This document shows, one piece after another, positions 6,082-12,590 of a DNA stretch of 16,167 nucleotides; position 1 is the stretch's first letter, and every line of letters starts with the position of its first letter. The position numbers were made by a program, and so were the translations under genes. The DNA is from JBGSMB01 sp041740375 (GTDB lineage: Bacteria > Patescibacteriota > Saccharimonadia > Saccharimonadales > JAGQMS01), in assembly GCA_041740375.1 (NCBI GenBank), contig JBGSMB010000080.1:1-16167 (forward strand), read 5' to 3'. The notes below the pieces were generated by a model that was not told where the DNA came from, did no database searches, and worked only from the letters and a program-made list of their open reading frames with translations.

Positions 6082-6510
6082 CTAGCTGACGAGCCTGAGC
6101 GTTCTACCACTCCGGCGATTCCGATCAACCTGCTTGAGGATGACGGCGTGCTTCAACTCCTTGAATTTCGGCATCTCCATCTTCTTCCAGAGTCTGTACA
6201 GGTCGACGACATCGACCATGGCTACTCGACCATAGGTGGTGAGCTGCCACAGAGTGACGATGTAATCGACGAGTCCCTCCCAGTACAGGTAGCGAACTCG
6301 ATAGTCGTCCGGCTGGACAACATCTTCGACGTAGATCATCGCAGCTTTGACGCGCGCCAATCGAGCTGGAAGCAGATCACGAACCGTGGATTCGTGAACG
6401 TGCATTTCTGCTGACACACGACGAGCAAGCTCGCCGAATGTGATATAACCATCGGCTTGGTAATCAGCCGCATTGGGCATTCTTGGGACCCCATTTCGTA
6501 GTAGGAACAC
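6082..6510 (-). CDS. GC-rich hypothetical protein with a possible winged-helix N-terminus
   Basis: Not recognised. The open frame begins at GTG 6510 (142 residues); an alternative start is the ATG at 6480 (MPNAADYQADGYITFGELAR, 132 residues), which has GGGG 8 nt upstream. The segment ITFGELARRVSA followed by VHESTVRDLLPARLARV has the helix spacing of a winged-helix or HTH DNA-binding domain. A helical middle (YLYWEGLVDYIVTLWQLTTY) and a basic end (VDRNRRSGRTLRLVS) follow. The gene is richer in G+C than its neighbours (32 of 60 at 6181-6240 and again at 6361-6420), which suggests a different origin. It has its own extended -10 promoter and a strong terminator. Confidence 0.65.
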   Translation of the reverse strand: MFLLRNGVPRMPNAADYQADGYITFGELARRVSAEMHVHESTVRDLLPARLARVKAAMIYVEDVVQPDDYRVRYLYWEGLVDYIVTLWQLTTYGRVAMVDVVDLYRLWKKMEMPKFKELKHAVILKQVDRNRRSGRTLRLVS

Positions 6511-6530
6511 ACCATGTAGGTGATCTATAT

Positions 6531-6539
6531 ATTATAGCA
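6531..6539 (-). promoter_or_regulatory. Extended -10 promoter of the 6082 gene
   Basis: TGCTATAAT, a consensus extended -10, is 20 nt before GTG 6510 and 50 nt before ATG 6480. Unlike the leaderless genes here it leaves a real 5' leader. Confidence 0.55.
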
Positions 6540-6573
6540 TACTTATTAATATTTGTAAATACCTAGGCTATGC

Positions 6574-6990
6574 TTAGATGAGCGCTGCTTCGATCACAGC
6601 TCTCCCTTTTTGGCCGAGTCCAATAGGCTTTAATCCTGCGTCTAAACGATCTTGAAAATCTCTTAAGGCTTGAGTGCGAATATAAAAATTACCCAAGGTT
6701 ATGCCGCTGTAACCGTAGCTGGTATAGATTGCCGTTGCTACTCTCGCTCTAGAAATAAAACCAAAAGGATCACCTGGTTCTGCGGAATAGTAGCACGCAG
6801 TGCGGTGCGTGGAGGTTCCAACACCTAAAGTCGTTCCGATCGCTTGAGCTGCAAATCGAAACTCTTCTAGCTCGATTAACAGTCCCTCTTCAAGCTCTTC
6901 CTTAGGATGCTCCTTGGCGTAGACAACGCCAGCACTGTCTGCACGAACAACTGAACAAAACAATCCCTCCGACCACACTCTCTCTATCAT
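6574..6990 (-). CDS. Hypothetical protein, 138 residues
   Basis: Not recognised. A GTG at 7008 would give six more residues, but TGCTACAAT lies inside that extension, exactly 8 nt before the ATG at 6990 (MIERVWSEGLFCSVV), so 6990 is the better start. The protein is soluble with alternating beta-like segments: LFCSVVRADSAGVVYAKEHP, an acidic EELEEGLLIELEEF, GTTLGVGTSTHRTACYYSAE, ATAIYTSYGYSGITLGNFYI, and a C-terminal LKPIGLGQKGRAVIEAALI. No membrane helix or signal peptide. It stands 39 nt downstream of ligA with its own promoter, and no clear terminator lies between them. Confidence 0.7.
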   Translation of the reverse strand: MIERVWSEGLFCSVVRADSAGVVYAKEHPKEELEEGLLIELEEFRFAAQAIGTTLGVGTSTHRTACYYSAEPGDPFGFISRARVATAIYTSYGYSGITLGNFYIRTQALRDFQDRLDAGLKPIGLGQKGRAVIEAALI

Positions 6991-6998
6991 GATGCGAA

Positions 6999-7007
6999 AT
7001 TGTAGCA
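6999..7007 (-). promoter_or_regulatory. Extended -10 promoter, 8 nt before ATG 6990
   Basis: TGCTACAAT (TGn plus TACAAT) is followed by TTCGCATC and ATG. It fixes the start of the 138-residue gene and fits the leaderless pattern. Confidence 0.6.
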
Positions 7008-7029
7008 CATGGCTGTGTTCTTTAGGTTG

Positions 7030-8808
7030 TTATAACATTTTTAGGAGAGAGGTTTCGTCGATTACTTCTGTACCGAGTTTTCGAGCTTTTTCAGCCTTCG
7101 ATGCACCAGCCTTGGCTCCCATCACTAGATATGTCGTGCCCTTTGCTACTGATGTTTGAAAAGTACCGCCAAGCCCACGGATCTTTTCTGCAGCATCATC
7201 GCGACTCATCGACTCGAGAGAACCCGTTATGACAAAACTCATGCCACTTAGCGGACCACCGACATGTTTCACGTCTTCTGGCCAAACGCCAAGACTTCTG
7301 AATTTTGCGAGTAATGCTTGATTATCATCATCTACGAACCACCCAAGGATAGATTCCGCGACAATTTCACCTACTCCGTCGACGTTTTTAAGTTCATCGT
7401 AGGTTGCTGTTCCTAGACTATCTAACTTCTTGAAAGCAATACTTAAATCTATCGCAGTTTGCGCACCAACGTGCCGAATTCCGAGAGCATAGATAAATCT
7501 GCTGAGAGTCGGATTTCGTTTGACAGCAATTGCTTCAACCAAGTTGGTTGCGGACAATGAAGCAAATCTGTCGAGCCCTTCAAGCTGCTCTTTCGTGATC
7601 GTAAAGATGTCTGCAAAATCTTTGACTAGCCCTGCATCAACAAGTGCTTCTACGTTTTTTTCTCCCATTCCATCGATATCTAGCGCACCTTTGCATGCGA
7701 AATGCTCTAAACCACGCTTGAGGAGAATCGGCCCAGACGCGCCCTTCACGCGGTAAACAGCTTCGCCATCTGGTCTTTCAAACTTTAACTCTGGATATTG
7801 CCTTGCGAGTTCTTCTTCATAATGAAACGGGCTGGAATTTTTTGGTCGTAGCTCTAATAGAACTCTATCTACTTGCGGGATAATATCTCCCGCCTTGTAG
7901 ATAACAACCGTATCACCAATACGAATATCCTTGCGTAAAATCTCGTCTGCATTATGAAGACTTGCGTGCTGGACAGTAGTGCCTGCGACAACAACGGGGT
8001 TGAACACAGCCACAGGTGTCGCAGCGCCCGTTCTACCCAGGCTAATCACAATATCTTTTACTACCGTTACCGCTTCTTCGGCCGGATATTTATAGGCGAC
8101 CGCCCCTCTCGGGTTTTTACCGACGCTCCCCAACTCGTCATAAAGAAGACGGTCGTTTAACTTTACGACTAGGCCGTCAGTGGTAAAAGGCAATTCATGG
8201 CGCTTTTCTTCCCATTCGTCGACAAAGCTCATAACTTCATCTATTGATGCAAATACCCTAGCTTCTTTATTAGAAGCAAGCCCGATTGAACGTAACGCAT
8301 CGTAGGCATACTGATTCGTTGGGACTTCTGATGGATCGTCTCGTAGTAAGTCGTACGGGTGAAGATGAAGTGGTCTATCCGCCACTAGACGAGGATCCAG
8401 CTGTCGAATCGTGCCGGCGGCGAGATTCCGAGGATTCATAAACTCTGGCAGAGAAGCCTCTCGGCGATTCCTGTTTAATTCTTCGAAGTCGGATTTGTAC
8501 ATGACAATCTCACTACGAACTTCTGTGCGCCCTACTAAAAGGTGTTCGTAGCCTTTGACGCTCCTGAGCCGAAGTGGAACATTTTTGATTGTAAGCACAT
8601 TACTCGTGACGTCTTCGCCAACTTTACCGTCTCCTCGGGTCACTGCTTGAGTAAATGCTCCATCGATATATATCAATGCACAGCTTAGGCCGTCCATCTT
8701 TATATCTGCAAAGAATTCTAATGTAGCGCGTTCATCGATAAGCTTTTGAGTCCGGACTATCCAGGCTTCGACGTCTTCGCGACTGAAAACATCATTGAGG
8801 CTAATCAT
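7030..8808 (-). CDS. ligA: NAD-dependent DNA ligase, large C-terminal fragment (adenylation, OB, HhH, BRCT)
   Basis: LigA seals nicks using NAD+. This 592-residue piece has the nucleophile Lys37 in KMDG, TRGDGKVGEDVT (57-68), NPRNLAAGTIRQLDP (125-139), DGLVVKLND (211-219) and AYKYPAEE (238-245). The OB fold follows to about 320, HhH repeats span about 375-510, and a BRCT domain 517-592. Family members carry a four-cysteine zinc finger between OB and HhH; here 321-370 has no cysteine and the piece has only Cys43 and Cys372. The frame continues upstream without a shift to domain Ia (8851-9048) but is broken by TGA at 8851-8853. Read through, the chain would be about 672 residues, the normal LigA length. 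The ATG here is a possible restart 42 nt past the stop, without a good ribosome binding site. Confidence 0.93.
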   Translation of the reverse strand: MISLNDVFSREDVEAWIVRTQKLIDERATLEFFADIKMDGLSCALIYIDGAFTQAVTRGDGKVGEDVTSNVLTIKNVPLRLRSVKGYEHLLVGRTEVRSEIVMYKSDFEELNRNRREASLPEFMNPRNLAAGTIRQLDPRLVADRPLHLHPYDLLRDDPSEVPTNQYAYDALRSIGLASNKEARVFASIDEVMSFVDEWEEKRHELPFTTDGLVVKLNDRLLYDELGSVGKNPRGAVAYKYPAEEAVTVVKDIVISLGRTGAATPVAVFNPVVVAGTTVQHASLHNADEILRKDIRIGDTVVIYKAGDIIPQVDRVLLELRPKNSSPFHYEEELARQYPELKFERPDGEAVYRVKGASGPILLKRGLEHFACKGALDIDGMGEKNVEALVDAGLVKDFADIFTITKEQLEGLDRFASLSATNLVEAIAVKRNPTLSRFIYALGIRHVGAQTAIDLSIAFKKLDSLGTATYDELKNVDGVGEIVAESILGWFVDDDNQALLAKFRSLGVWPEDVKHVGGPLSGMSFVITGSLESMSRDDAAEKIRGLGGTFQTSVAKGTTYLVMGAKAGASKAEKARKLGTEVIDETSLLKML

Positions 8809-8850
8809 CGGCTTTAGGTGTTCGACCTTTTTGAACTTTTCAAGTGGTTT

Positions 8851-9048
8851 TCAGCATATTCGCTGGGTTGGAGAGTCAGCAGTTATGAGCTCTGAGTACT
8901 GAGCTTCGATAGCCTTAAGCTCTTGGATAAGACTGTCGTATACTGCATCACTCACTGAAGTTTGATCTTCAACATAATACTCGTACCAATATTTTGCGAG
9001 GAGCGATTTTAACTCGTTTAGTCTTTTTTCAGTATTCGATTTACTCAT
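8851..9048 (-). CDS. ligA: LigA N-terminal domain Ia fragment, ended by premature TGA
   Basis: Residues 1-65 of NAD-dependent DNA ligase: helical domain Ia, which binds the NMN half of NAD+. It shows WYEYYVEDQTSVSDAVYDSL and the family's TADSPTQR. In other LigA proteins the next residues are (V/I)GG; here the codons are ATA TGC TGA, giving Ile-Cys-stop where Gly-Gly is expected. The same frame then continues KPLEKFKKVEHLKPMISL into the large fragment, exactly as in intact ligases. So the interruption is a nonsense codon, not a frameshift. The ATG overlaps the stop of the preceding membrane-protein gene (ATGA). Real mutation, sequence error and readthrough are all possible. Confidence 0.9.
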   Translation of the reverse strand: MSKSNTEKRLNELKSLLAKYWYEYYVEDQTSVSDAVYDSLIQELKAIEAQYSELITADSPTQRIC

Positions 9049-9980
9049 AGCATGCTCCGATACATTTGGTAGAGGTAAGTAATTCCTAGGCAGAACATTA
9101 TTAGCGAACCAATGAAGTAAATCGCCTCAGCAATATATTCATAGCCGTCCGGAATGATAAGCAGTAGCGGTATAAACACTAGCGCGAGTAGGCTGAATAC
9201 TATCAGGCTAAATACAATCACTTTTCGGACAATCGACCAACGGTGTAGTAGTGTAAGGGCGCTCGAACTTCTTAATGCCTTCATCGGATCAGTACCCGGC
9301 AGGGTAACGATAAACAGCGCCATTAGTGAACCACTCACCAAGTAGAGAGAAAGAACCGCTAAAAGTATTGCAATGAGTACAACCGCAAATAGTTCCCCTC
9401 CTACGATGCCGCTGCTCGAAGCAGTGGTGAGCAAAAAGCTACCAATCGACATTGGAACAAATTCCAGCAAAATCACAAAAGATACCGCGAGAAATGGCAC
9501 GATCGGACTCAGGCCTTTATAGAACGCGTCGCGCATCCGAAATACAACTTTCTTTTCTGCGGCTAAATGACGCACTAGCCAGATAAATGAAAGTGTCGCG
9601 ACGATTAAAATAATCGCTTGATATATTCCTGCTACGTCACTTGCCATCGCACTCGATGACGCAAGAAGGTTTGTGAATAGCAATGTGCTTGTCGTCAGGT
9701 TGTTAGCTTCGACACCGGTAGCTTCTTGAATATCAAATTTTATATCTGTGAGGTTAATCCCGCCGCTCAGGCCACGTACAAAAACTATCAATAGCGAGCC
9801 CATAATTGCTATAAACATCGCTACCGTCTTTTTATTTTGTAGAAGCAGGGCTGCTGAATCTTTCAGCAGACTCCATGACGAAGGAAGCGGCTTAAATTTT
9901 GACGCTTTGATTCGTTTTTGTAATCGAAAAGGTTTGTAGCTCGGGTGCTTCTTTGTTCTATTTGTTGCGACCGATTTCAT
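9045..9980 (-). CDS. Six-helix membrane protein, unknown function
   Basis: A 311-residue integral membrane protein. A basic cytoplasmic N-terminus (about 1-50, many Lys/Arg) precedes hydrophobic helices at about 52-69, 118-137, 158-183, 198-226, 251-276 and 285-305. The loop after the first helix (about 70-117) is polar and Ser/Thr/Asn-rich. The segment PGTDPMKALRSSSALTLLHRW (about 228-248) resembles a cytoplasmic coupling loop seen in uncharacterised polytopic proteins, but no transport or enzyme motif is clear. Its ATG overlaps the htpX stop (TAATG), and its TGA overlaps the ligA start (ATGA), so it is translationally linked to both. Confidence 0.82.
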   Translation of the reverse strand: MKSVATNRTKKHPSYKPFRLQKRIKASKFKPLPSSWSLLKDSAALLLQNKKTVAMFIAIMGSLLIVFVRGLSGGINLTDIKFDIQEATGVEANNLTTSTLLFTNLLASSSAMASDVAGIYQAIILIVATLSFIWLVRHLAAEKKVVFRMRDAFYKGLSPIVPFLAVSFVILLEFVPMSIGSFLLTTASSSGIVGGELFAVVLIAILLAVLSLYLVSGSLMALFIVTLPGTDPMKALRSSSALTLLHRWSIVRKVIVFSLIVFSLLALVFIPLLLIIPDGYEYIAEAIYFIGSLIMFCLGITYLYQMYRSML

Positions 9981-10873
9981 TACACTTTGCTATCCATAGA
10001 ACGAAGTATACGAATTCTGTCATCGATCGGAGGGTGTGTGCTAAACAATGTTGATAGTGACTTGCCCTTAAGTGGATTTGCGATGAAAAAGTGTGCAGTC
10101 GATGCATTTTGTTTCTTCGTAACCGACCCTTGCTGCTTAATTTTTTCAAGAGCACTCGCGAGAGCCTCTGGATAACGTGTTGTCATAGCACCTGTCGCGT
10201 CGGCTAAATACTCACGTTTTCGACTGATAGCCATTTGAAGTAGCACCGCGACAATTGGAAGTAGTATTAACGCAATAATGCCAAGAATCATAAAAAGCGG
10301 GTTGGAATTTCCACTATCTCCGTCTCCATCGCCGGTAATGTTACCCCAAAATGTCATCCTCAAGAAAAAGTCTGCAAGTAGACCGATTACGCTGACCATC
10401 GCAAAGGCGATCATCGCTACTCGAATATCATAGTTTTTGACATGCCCCAGCTCATGCGCCATCACGCCTTCAAGTTCAAGGTCGGTGAGTGAATCTAGTA
10501 GCCCCCGAGTAGCGGCAACAGCGGCATGTTCAGGGTCGCGACCGGTTGCAAAAGCATTCAACGCACGTTCTTCCATGACATACACTTTCGGCGTAGGCAT
10601 ACCGTTTGTTATCGCCAAGTTCTCGACGATTCTGTATAACCTCGGTTCTTCTTTTTTGGTAACCTCGTGAGCACCATTTATGCTCAGAGACAACTTAGAC
10701 GAACCATAATATCCCCAAATTGCGTACCCGACAGCGAAAGTAAGGGCAAATGCAGTAATGAAGTAGTCGTTGTACAAATAGCCGAATAAAAAGGCAGTTA
10801 GCGTAACTAGGACAAAAAAGCCGAACATAATAATGACCGTACGGCGTTTGTTTTTTGCAATTTCGCTATACAT
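9980..10873 (-). CDS. htpX: HtpX-type M48 membrane metalloprotease
   Basis: A 297-residue zinc protease of the M48B/HtpX family that degrades damaged membrane proteins. Helices at about 12-31 and 38-57 anchor the N-terminus. NAFATGRDPEHA (106-117) is a family signature. HELGH (140-144) supplies His140, Glu141 and His144. SRKREYLADATGA (217-229) supplies the third zinc ligand Glu221, and FSTHPPIDDRI (277-287) is the conserved C-terminal block. Two further helices lie around 150-172 and 192-215, separated by a Gly/Asp-rich loop. Length is normal and the active site intact. It follows lemA by 47 nt, a common pairing, and overlaps the next membrane-protein gene. Confidence 0.95.
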   Translation of the reverse strand: MYSEIAKNKRRTVIIMFGFFVLVTLTAFLFGYLYNDYFITAFALTFAVGYAIWGYYGSSKLSLSINGAHEVTKKEEPRLYRIVENLAITNGMPTPKVYVMEERALNAFATGRDPEHAAVAATRGLLDSLTDLELEGVMAHELGHVKNYDIRVAMIAFAMVSVIGLLADFFLRMTFWGNITGDGDGDSGNSNPLFMILGIIALILLPIVAVLLQMAISRKREYLADATGAMTTRYPEALASALEKIKQQGSVTKKQNASTAHFFIANPLKGKSLSTLFSTHPPIDDRIRILRSMDSKV

Positions 10874-10920
10874 TACTTAGGTAGTGGAGGTTAGTAAATA
10901 GTAGTTGGGAAAGTGAGCTG

Positions 10921-11484
10921 TTAGAATTTAACGTCTGCTGGCTTTTCAATTGCCGCCTGCTCCGCTTCATCTACTTCAAAGAATTCTCTTTCAGTAAATC
11001 CTAGGGCTCCGACAAATAGAGTGTTTGGGAATACCTTAATTTTGGTGTTGAAATCTCGCACATTCGCGTTATAGAAACGACGAGATGCCTGTACCTTATC
11101 TTCTGTATCTACAAGTTCTTCTTGCAAGTGCTTGAAGTTTTCGTTTGCCTTTAGGTCTGGATACGCTTCAGCGACCGCAAACAAGCTTTTTAACGCACCG
11201 CTAAGCATGTTTTCTGCATCGGCTGTTTCTTGCACTCCATTTGCGCCCATAACAGCTGTACGCGCTTTTGTGACTTCCTCAAAAACACCTTTTTCGTGCT
11301 TTGCATAGCCTTTTACAGTTTCTACTAGATTAGGAATGAGTTCTGCGCGTCGCTTCAGCTGAACAGTAATGTCGCTCCATGCTTCGTCGACACGAAGTTT
11401 ACTTTTAATTAAACCGTTGTAGAGCAATATTAGCCATAACGCCAAAAGGGCCAGTACCCCAAGTACGATAAAGAGTGCAGTCAT
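10921..11484 (-). CDS. lemA: LemA family protein
   Basis: A 187-residue LemA protein: one N-terminal membrane helix (about 3-23) followed by an elongated helical domain. Typical sequences are VDEAWSDITVQLKRRAELIP, NLVETVKGYAKHEKGVFEEV, LKANENFKHLQEELVDTEDK and ARRFYN-like ASRRFYNANVRDFNT with FPNTLFVGALGF. The biochemical role is unsettled. LemA genes frequently sit next to htpX, as here, suggesting a membrane stress or quality-control function. Its mRNA has a real leader: TATAAT at 11522-11517 and GAGGT about 11 nt before the ATG, unlike the leaderless genes around it. Confidence 0.94.
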   Translation of the reverse strand: MTALFIVLGVLALLALWLILLYNGLIKSKLRVDEAWSDITVQLKRRAELIPNLVETVKGYAKHEKGVFEEVTKARTAVMGANGVQETADAENMLSGALKSLFAVAEAYPDLKANENFKHLQEELVDTEDKVQASRRFYNANVRDFNTKIKVFPNTLFVGALGFTEREFFEVDEAEQAAIEKPADVKF

Positions 11485-11516
11485 TGTATTTATTTACCTC
11501 ACTTAAATGTGCTTTT

Positions 11517-11522
11517 ATTATA
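11517..11522 (-). promoter_or_regulatory. -10 box of the lemA-htpX-ligA operon
   Basis: TATAAT lies 32 nt before the lemA ATG, leaving about 25 nt of leader containing a GAGGT ribosome binding site. It is back to back with the promoter of the plus-strand HD gene, and a 12-bp palindrome lies between them. Confidence 0.6.
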
Positions 11523-11535
11523 CCGCTTTTAAAGA

Positions 11536-11547
11536 GGTAGTACTACC
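11536..11547. promoter_or_regulatory. 12-bp perfect palindrome between divergent promoters
   Basis: GGTAGTACTACC reads the same on both strands. It lies 13 bp upstream of the lemA -10 and 18 bp upstream of the -10 of the HD gene, in the -35 zone of both, where a dimeric regulator could control both. Neither promoter has a good -35. The operator role is inferred. Confidence 0.4.
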
Positions 11548-11565
11548 AAATTATGCATGAATGTG

Positions 11566-11571
11566 TATACT
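11566..11571 (+). promoter_or_regulatory. -10 box 8 nt before the HD-protein ATG
   Basis: TATACT, then AGATCATC, then ATG at 11580. There is no room for a ribosome binding site, so the mRNA is probably leaderless. Confidence 0.65.
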
Positions 11572-11579
11572 AGATCATC

Positions 11580-12299
11580 ATGTCAGAAATAAATCAATCT
11601 GAACTCCTACCGTACATGCATACACTCGCTGCAAAATTTCACTCTGATCTCCCTTACCACAATTTTCCACGACACGTTTTGGGAGCTATTACAGACGCCT
11701 ACAGACTCAAGGAAGAGCTTGAACAAAAGAATGTAGTAATAGACATGCTGGTTGTAGAAGTATCGCTACTTTTTCATGATGCTGGCTACCATCTCAACCA
11801 TGCGAAAATGGGATTTGAGTCAAAAGAGGCACTGTCGGCTCATATTGCCGAACGTGTGCTTTCGCACTATGGTGTACCAAGAGATTTTATAGATAAGGTT
11901 GTGGCTTGCATATTAGCAACAATCCACGAAGCAACTCCGAATTCAAATGAGGAGAATCTGGTAAGAATTGCGGATGTCGGAAATGTATCTGGAGACTTCT
12001 GGACATTTGTGCAAAACGGTATTAACTTCGCAAAAGAAGGGGTACTCTTCGGGGAGACCCTACCAGAAACACATTCTGCCTTTTGGGAGGGAGCTTCTGC
12101 ATACTTGCAGTATTATGTTGGAAAACCGGCAACTTTTTATGACATAAATGGAAATCCTCAACTCCTAGAAACTAGTTACCAGCAAGCTCAAAAAAATTTA
12201 GAGCGTATTGCAAGACTAAGTCGGCTTCCTGTGCGTTCGCTGGCGCGATTTTTACCCAACTTTGAGGAACTCGTTCCTTCGCAGTGGCTCGACAACTAA
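11580..12299 (+). CDS. HD-domain phosphohydrolase-like protein
   Basis: A 239-residue protein with the HD metal-binding fold. YHNFPRHV (26-33) supplies the first His, LFHDAGY (64-70) the His66-Asp67 pair, ILATIHE (111-117) a further His, and RIADVGNVSGD (129-139) the last Asp. This order matches small predicted metal-dependent HD hydrolases that act on nucleotides or phosphate esters; the substrate is unknown. The rest is helical, ending in a basic-aromatic tail. No membrane helix. The start is set by the TATACT box 8 nt upstream. It diverges from lemA and is followed within a few bases by a hairpin shared with the converging tRNA unit. Confidence 0.83.
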   Translation: MSEINQSELLPYMHTLAAKFHSDLPYHNFPRHVLGAITDAYRLKEELEQKNVVIDMLVVEVSLLFHDAGYHLNHAKMGFESKEALSAHIAERVLSHYGVPRDFIDKVVACILATIHEATPNSNEENLVRIADVGNVSGDFWTFVQNGINFAKEGVLFGETLPETHSAFWEGASAYLQYYVGKPATFYDINGNPQLLETSYQQAQKNLERIARLSRLPVRSLARFLPNFEELVPSQWLDN

Positions 12300-12302
12300 A
12301 AA

Positions 12303-12322
12303 AGCCGGCCAAAAGACCGACT
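12303..12322 (-). terminator. Terminator after tRNA-Cys/tRNA-Leu, possibly bidirectional
   Basis: On the minus strand AGTCGGTC pairs with GGCCGGCT around a TTTT loop, followed by TTTTTT that reaches the stop of the HD gene. On the plus strand the same hairpin is followed by GTTTTAG, which is weaker. It lies 7 nt past the tRNA-Leu CCA. Confidence 0.7.
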
Positions 12323-12329
12323 GTTTTAG

Positions 12330-12415
12330 TGGTGGGCGAGGTGGGACTTGAACCCACAAGACTTTTGGTCAGCGGATTTTAAGTCCACCGCGTATACCAA
12401 TTCCGCCACTCGCCC
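12330..12415 (-). tRNA. tRNA-Leu (anticodon TAA)
   Basis: An 86-nt class II tRNA with encoded CCA. The acceptor stem is GGGCGAG/CTCGCCC. The anticodon loop CTTAAAA gives TAA. A long variable arm (around TGACCAAAAGTCT) and a canonical T-loop TTCAAGT are present. It is 8 nt downstream of tRNA-Cys on the same strand, and both probably share one transcript. Confidence 0.96.
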
Positions 12416-12423
12416 GAGTTTTT

Positions 12424-12498
12424 TGGAGGCGCGTACGGGTAACGCTCCCGTCTACCAGCTTTTGCAGAGCTGTACCTGAACTTCTCGGCCAACGCGCC
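12424..12498 (-). tRNA. tRNA-Cys (anticodon GCA) with atypical T- and D-loops
   Basis: A 75-nt tRNA with encoded CCA. The acceptor stem GGCGCGT/ACGCGCC and U73 are the classical tRNA-Cys features. The anticodon stem CAGCT/AGCTG holds loop CTGCAAA, anticodon GCA. The T-stem ACGGG/CCCGT is perfect but its loop is AGCGTTA instead of TTCRANN: T54, the position-55 T and A58 are missing. The D-stem is three pairs (GCC/GGT) and the 10-nt D-loop GAGAAGTTCA has no GG. The intact stems and identity elements argue for a working tRNA, not a pseudogene. Confidence 0.9.
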
Positions 12499-12504
12499 AA
12501 TTAT

Positions 12505-12525
12505 GTCAAAGACTTGACCATTATA
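12505..12525 (-). promoter_or_regulatory. Promoter and leader of the tRNA-Cys/tRNA-Leu unit
   Basis: TATAAT (12525-12520) lies 21 nt before the first base of tRNA-Cys. The leader includes the inverted repeat GTCAA/TTGAC (12505-12518), possibly a processing or folding element. No strong -35 is seen. Confidence 0.55.
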
Positions 12526-12576
12526 CGAGATAGGCGACTGTTTTTATATCTTTTAGATTAGATATAAGTAAAAGAC

Positions 12577-12582
12577 TATACT
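12577..12582 (+). promoter_or_regulatory. -10 box 8 nt before ATG 12591
   Basis: TATACT, then AGTAAGAC (8 nt), then ATG. Sequence and spacing are the same as at the HD gene (TATACT, 8 nt, ATG). No Shine-Dalgarno. Confidence 0.65.
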
Positions 12583-12590
12583 AGTAAGAC

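Noticed and set aside
8851..8853. UGA read as glycine (genetic code 25, as in Absconditabacteria/Gracilibacteria)
   Set aside because: The hydrolase, murF, the 5480 gene and the 9045 membrane-protein gene all end at TGA, three of them within overlaps with the next start. A UGA-Gly code would destroy these ends, so the ligA TGA is an isolated event.
8851..8856. Cys-selenocysteine (TGC TGA) in LigA
   Set aside because: The position is Gly-Gly in the family and no selenoprotein function is known there; I saw no convincing recoding hairpin just downstream.
8800..8860. Frameshift between the two ligA parts
   Set aside because: The two fragments are in the same frame and the 14 codons between TGA and ATG encode the expected KPLEKFKKVEHLKP, so only a nonsense codon separates them.
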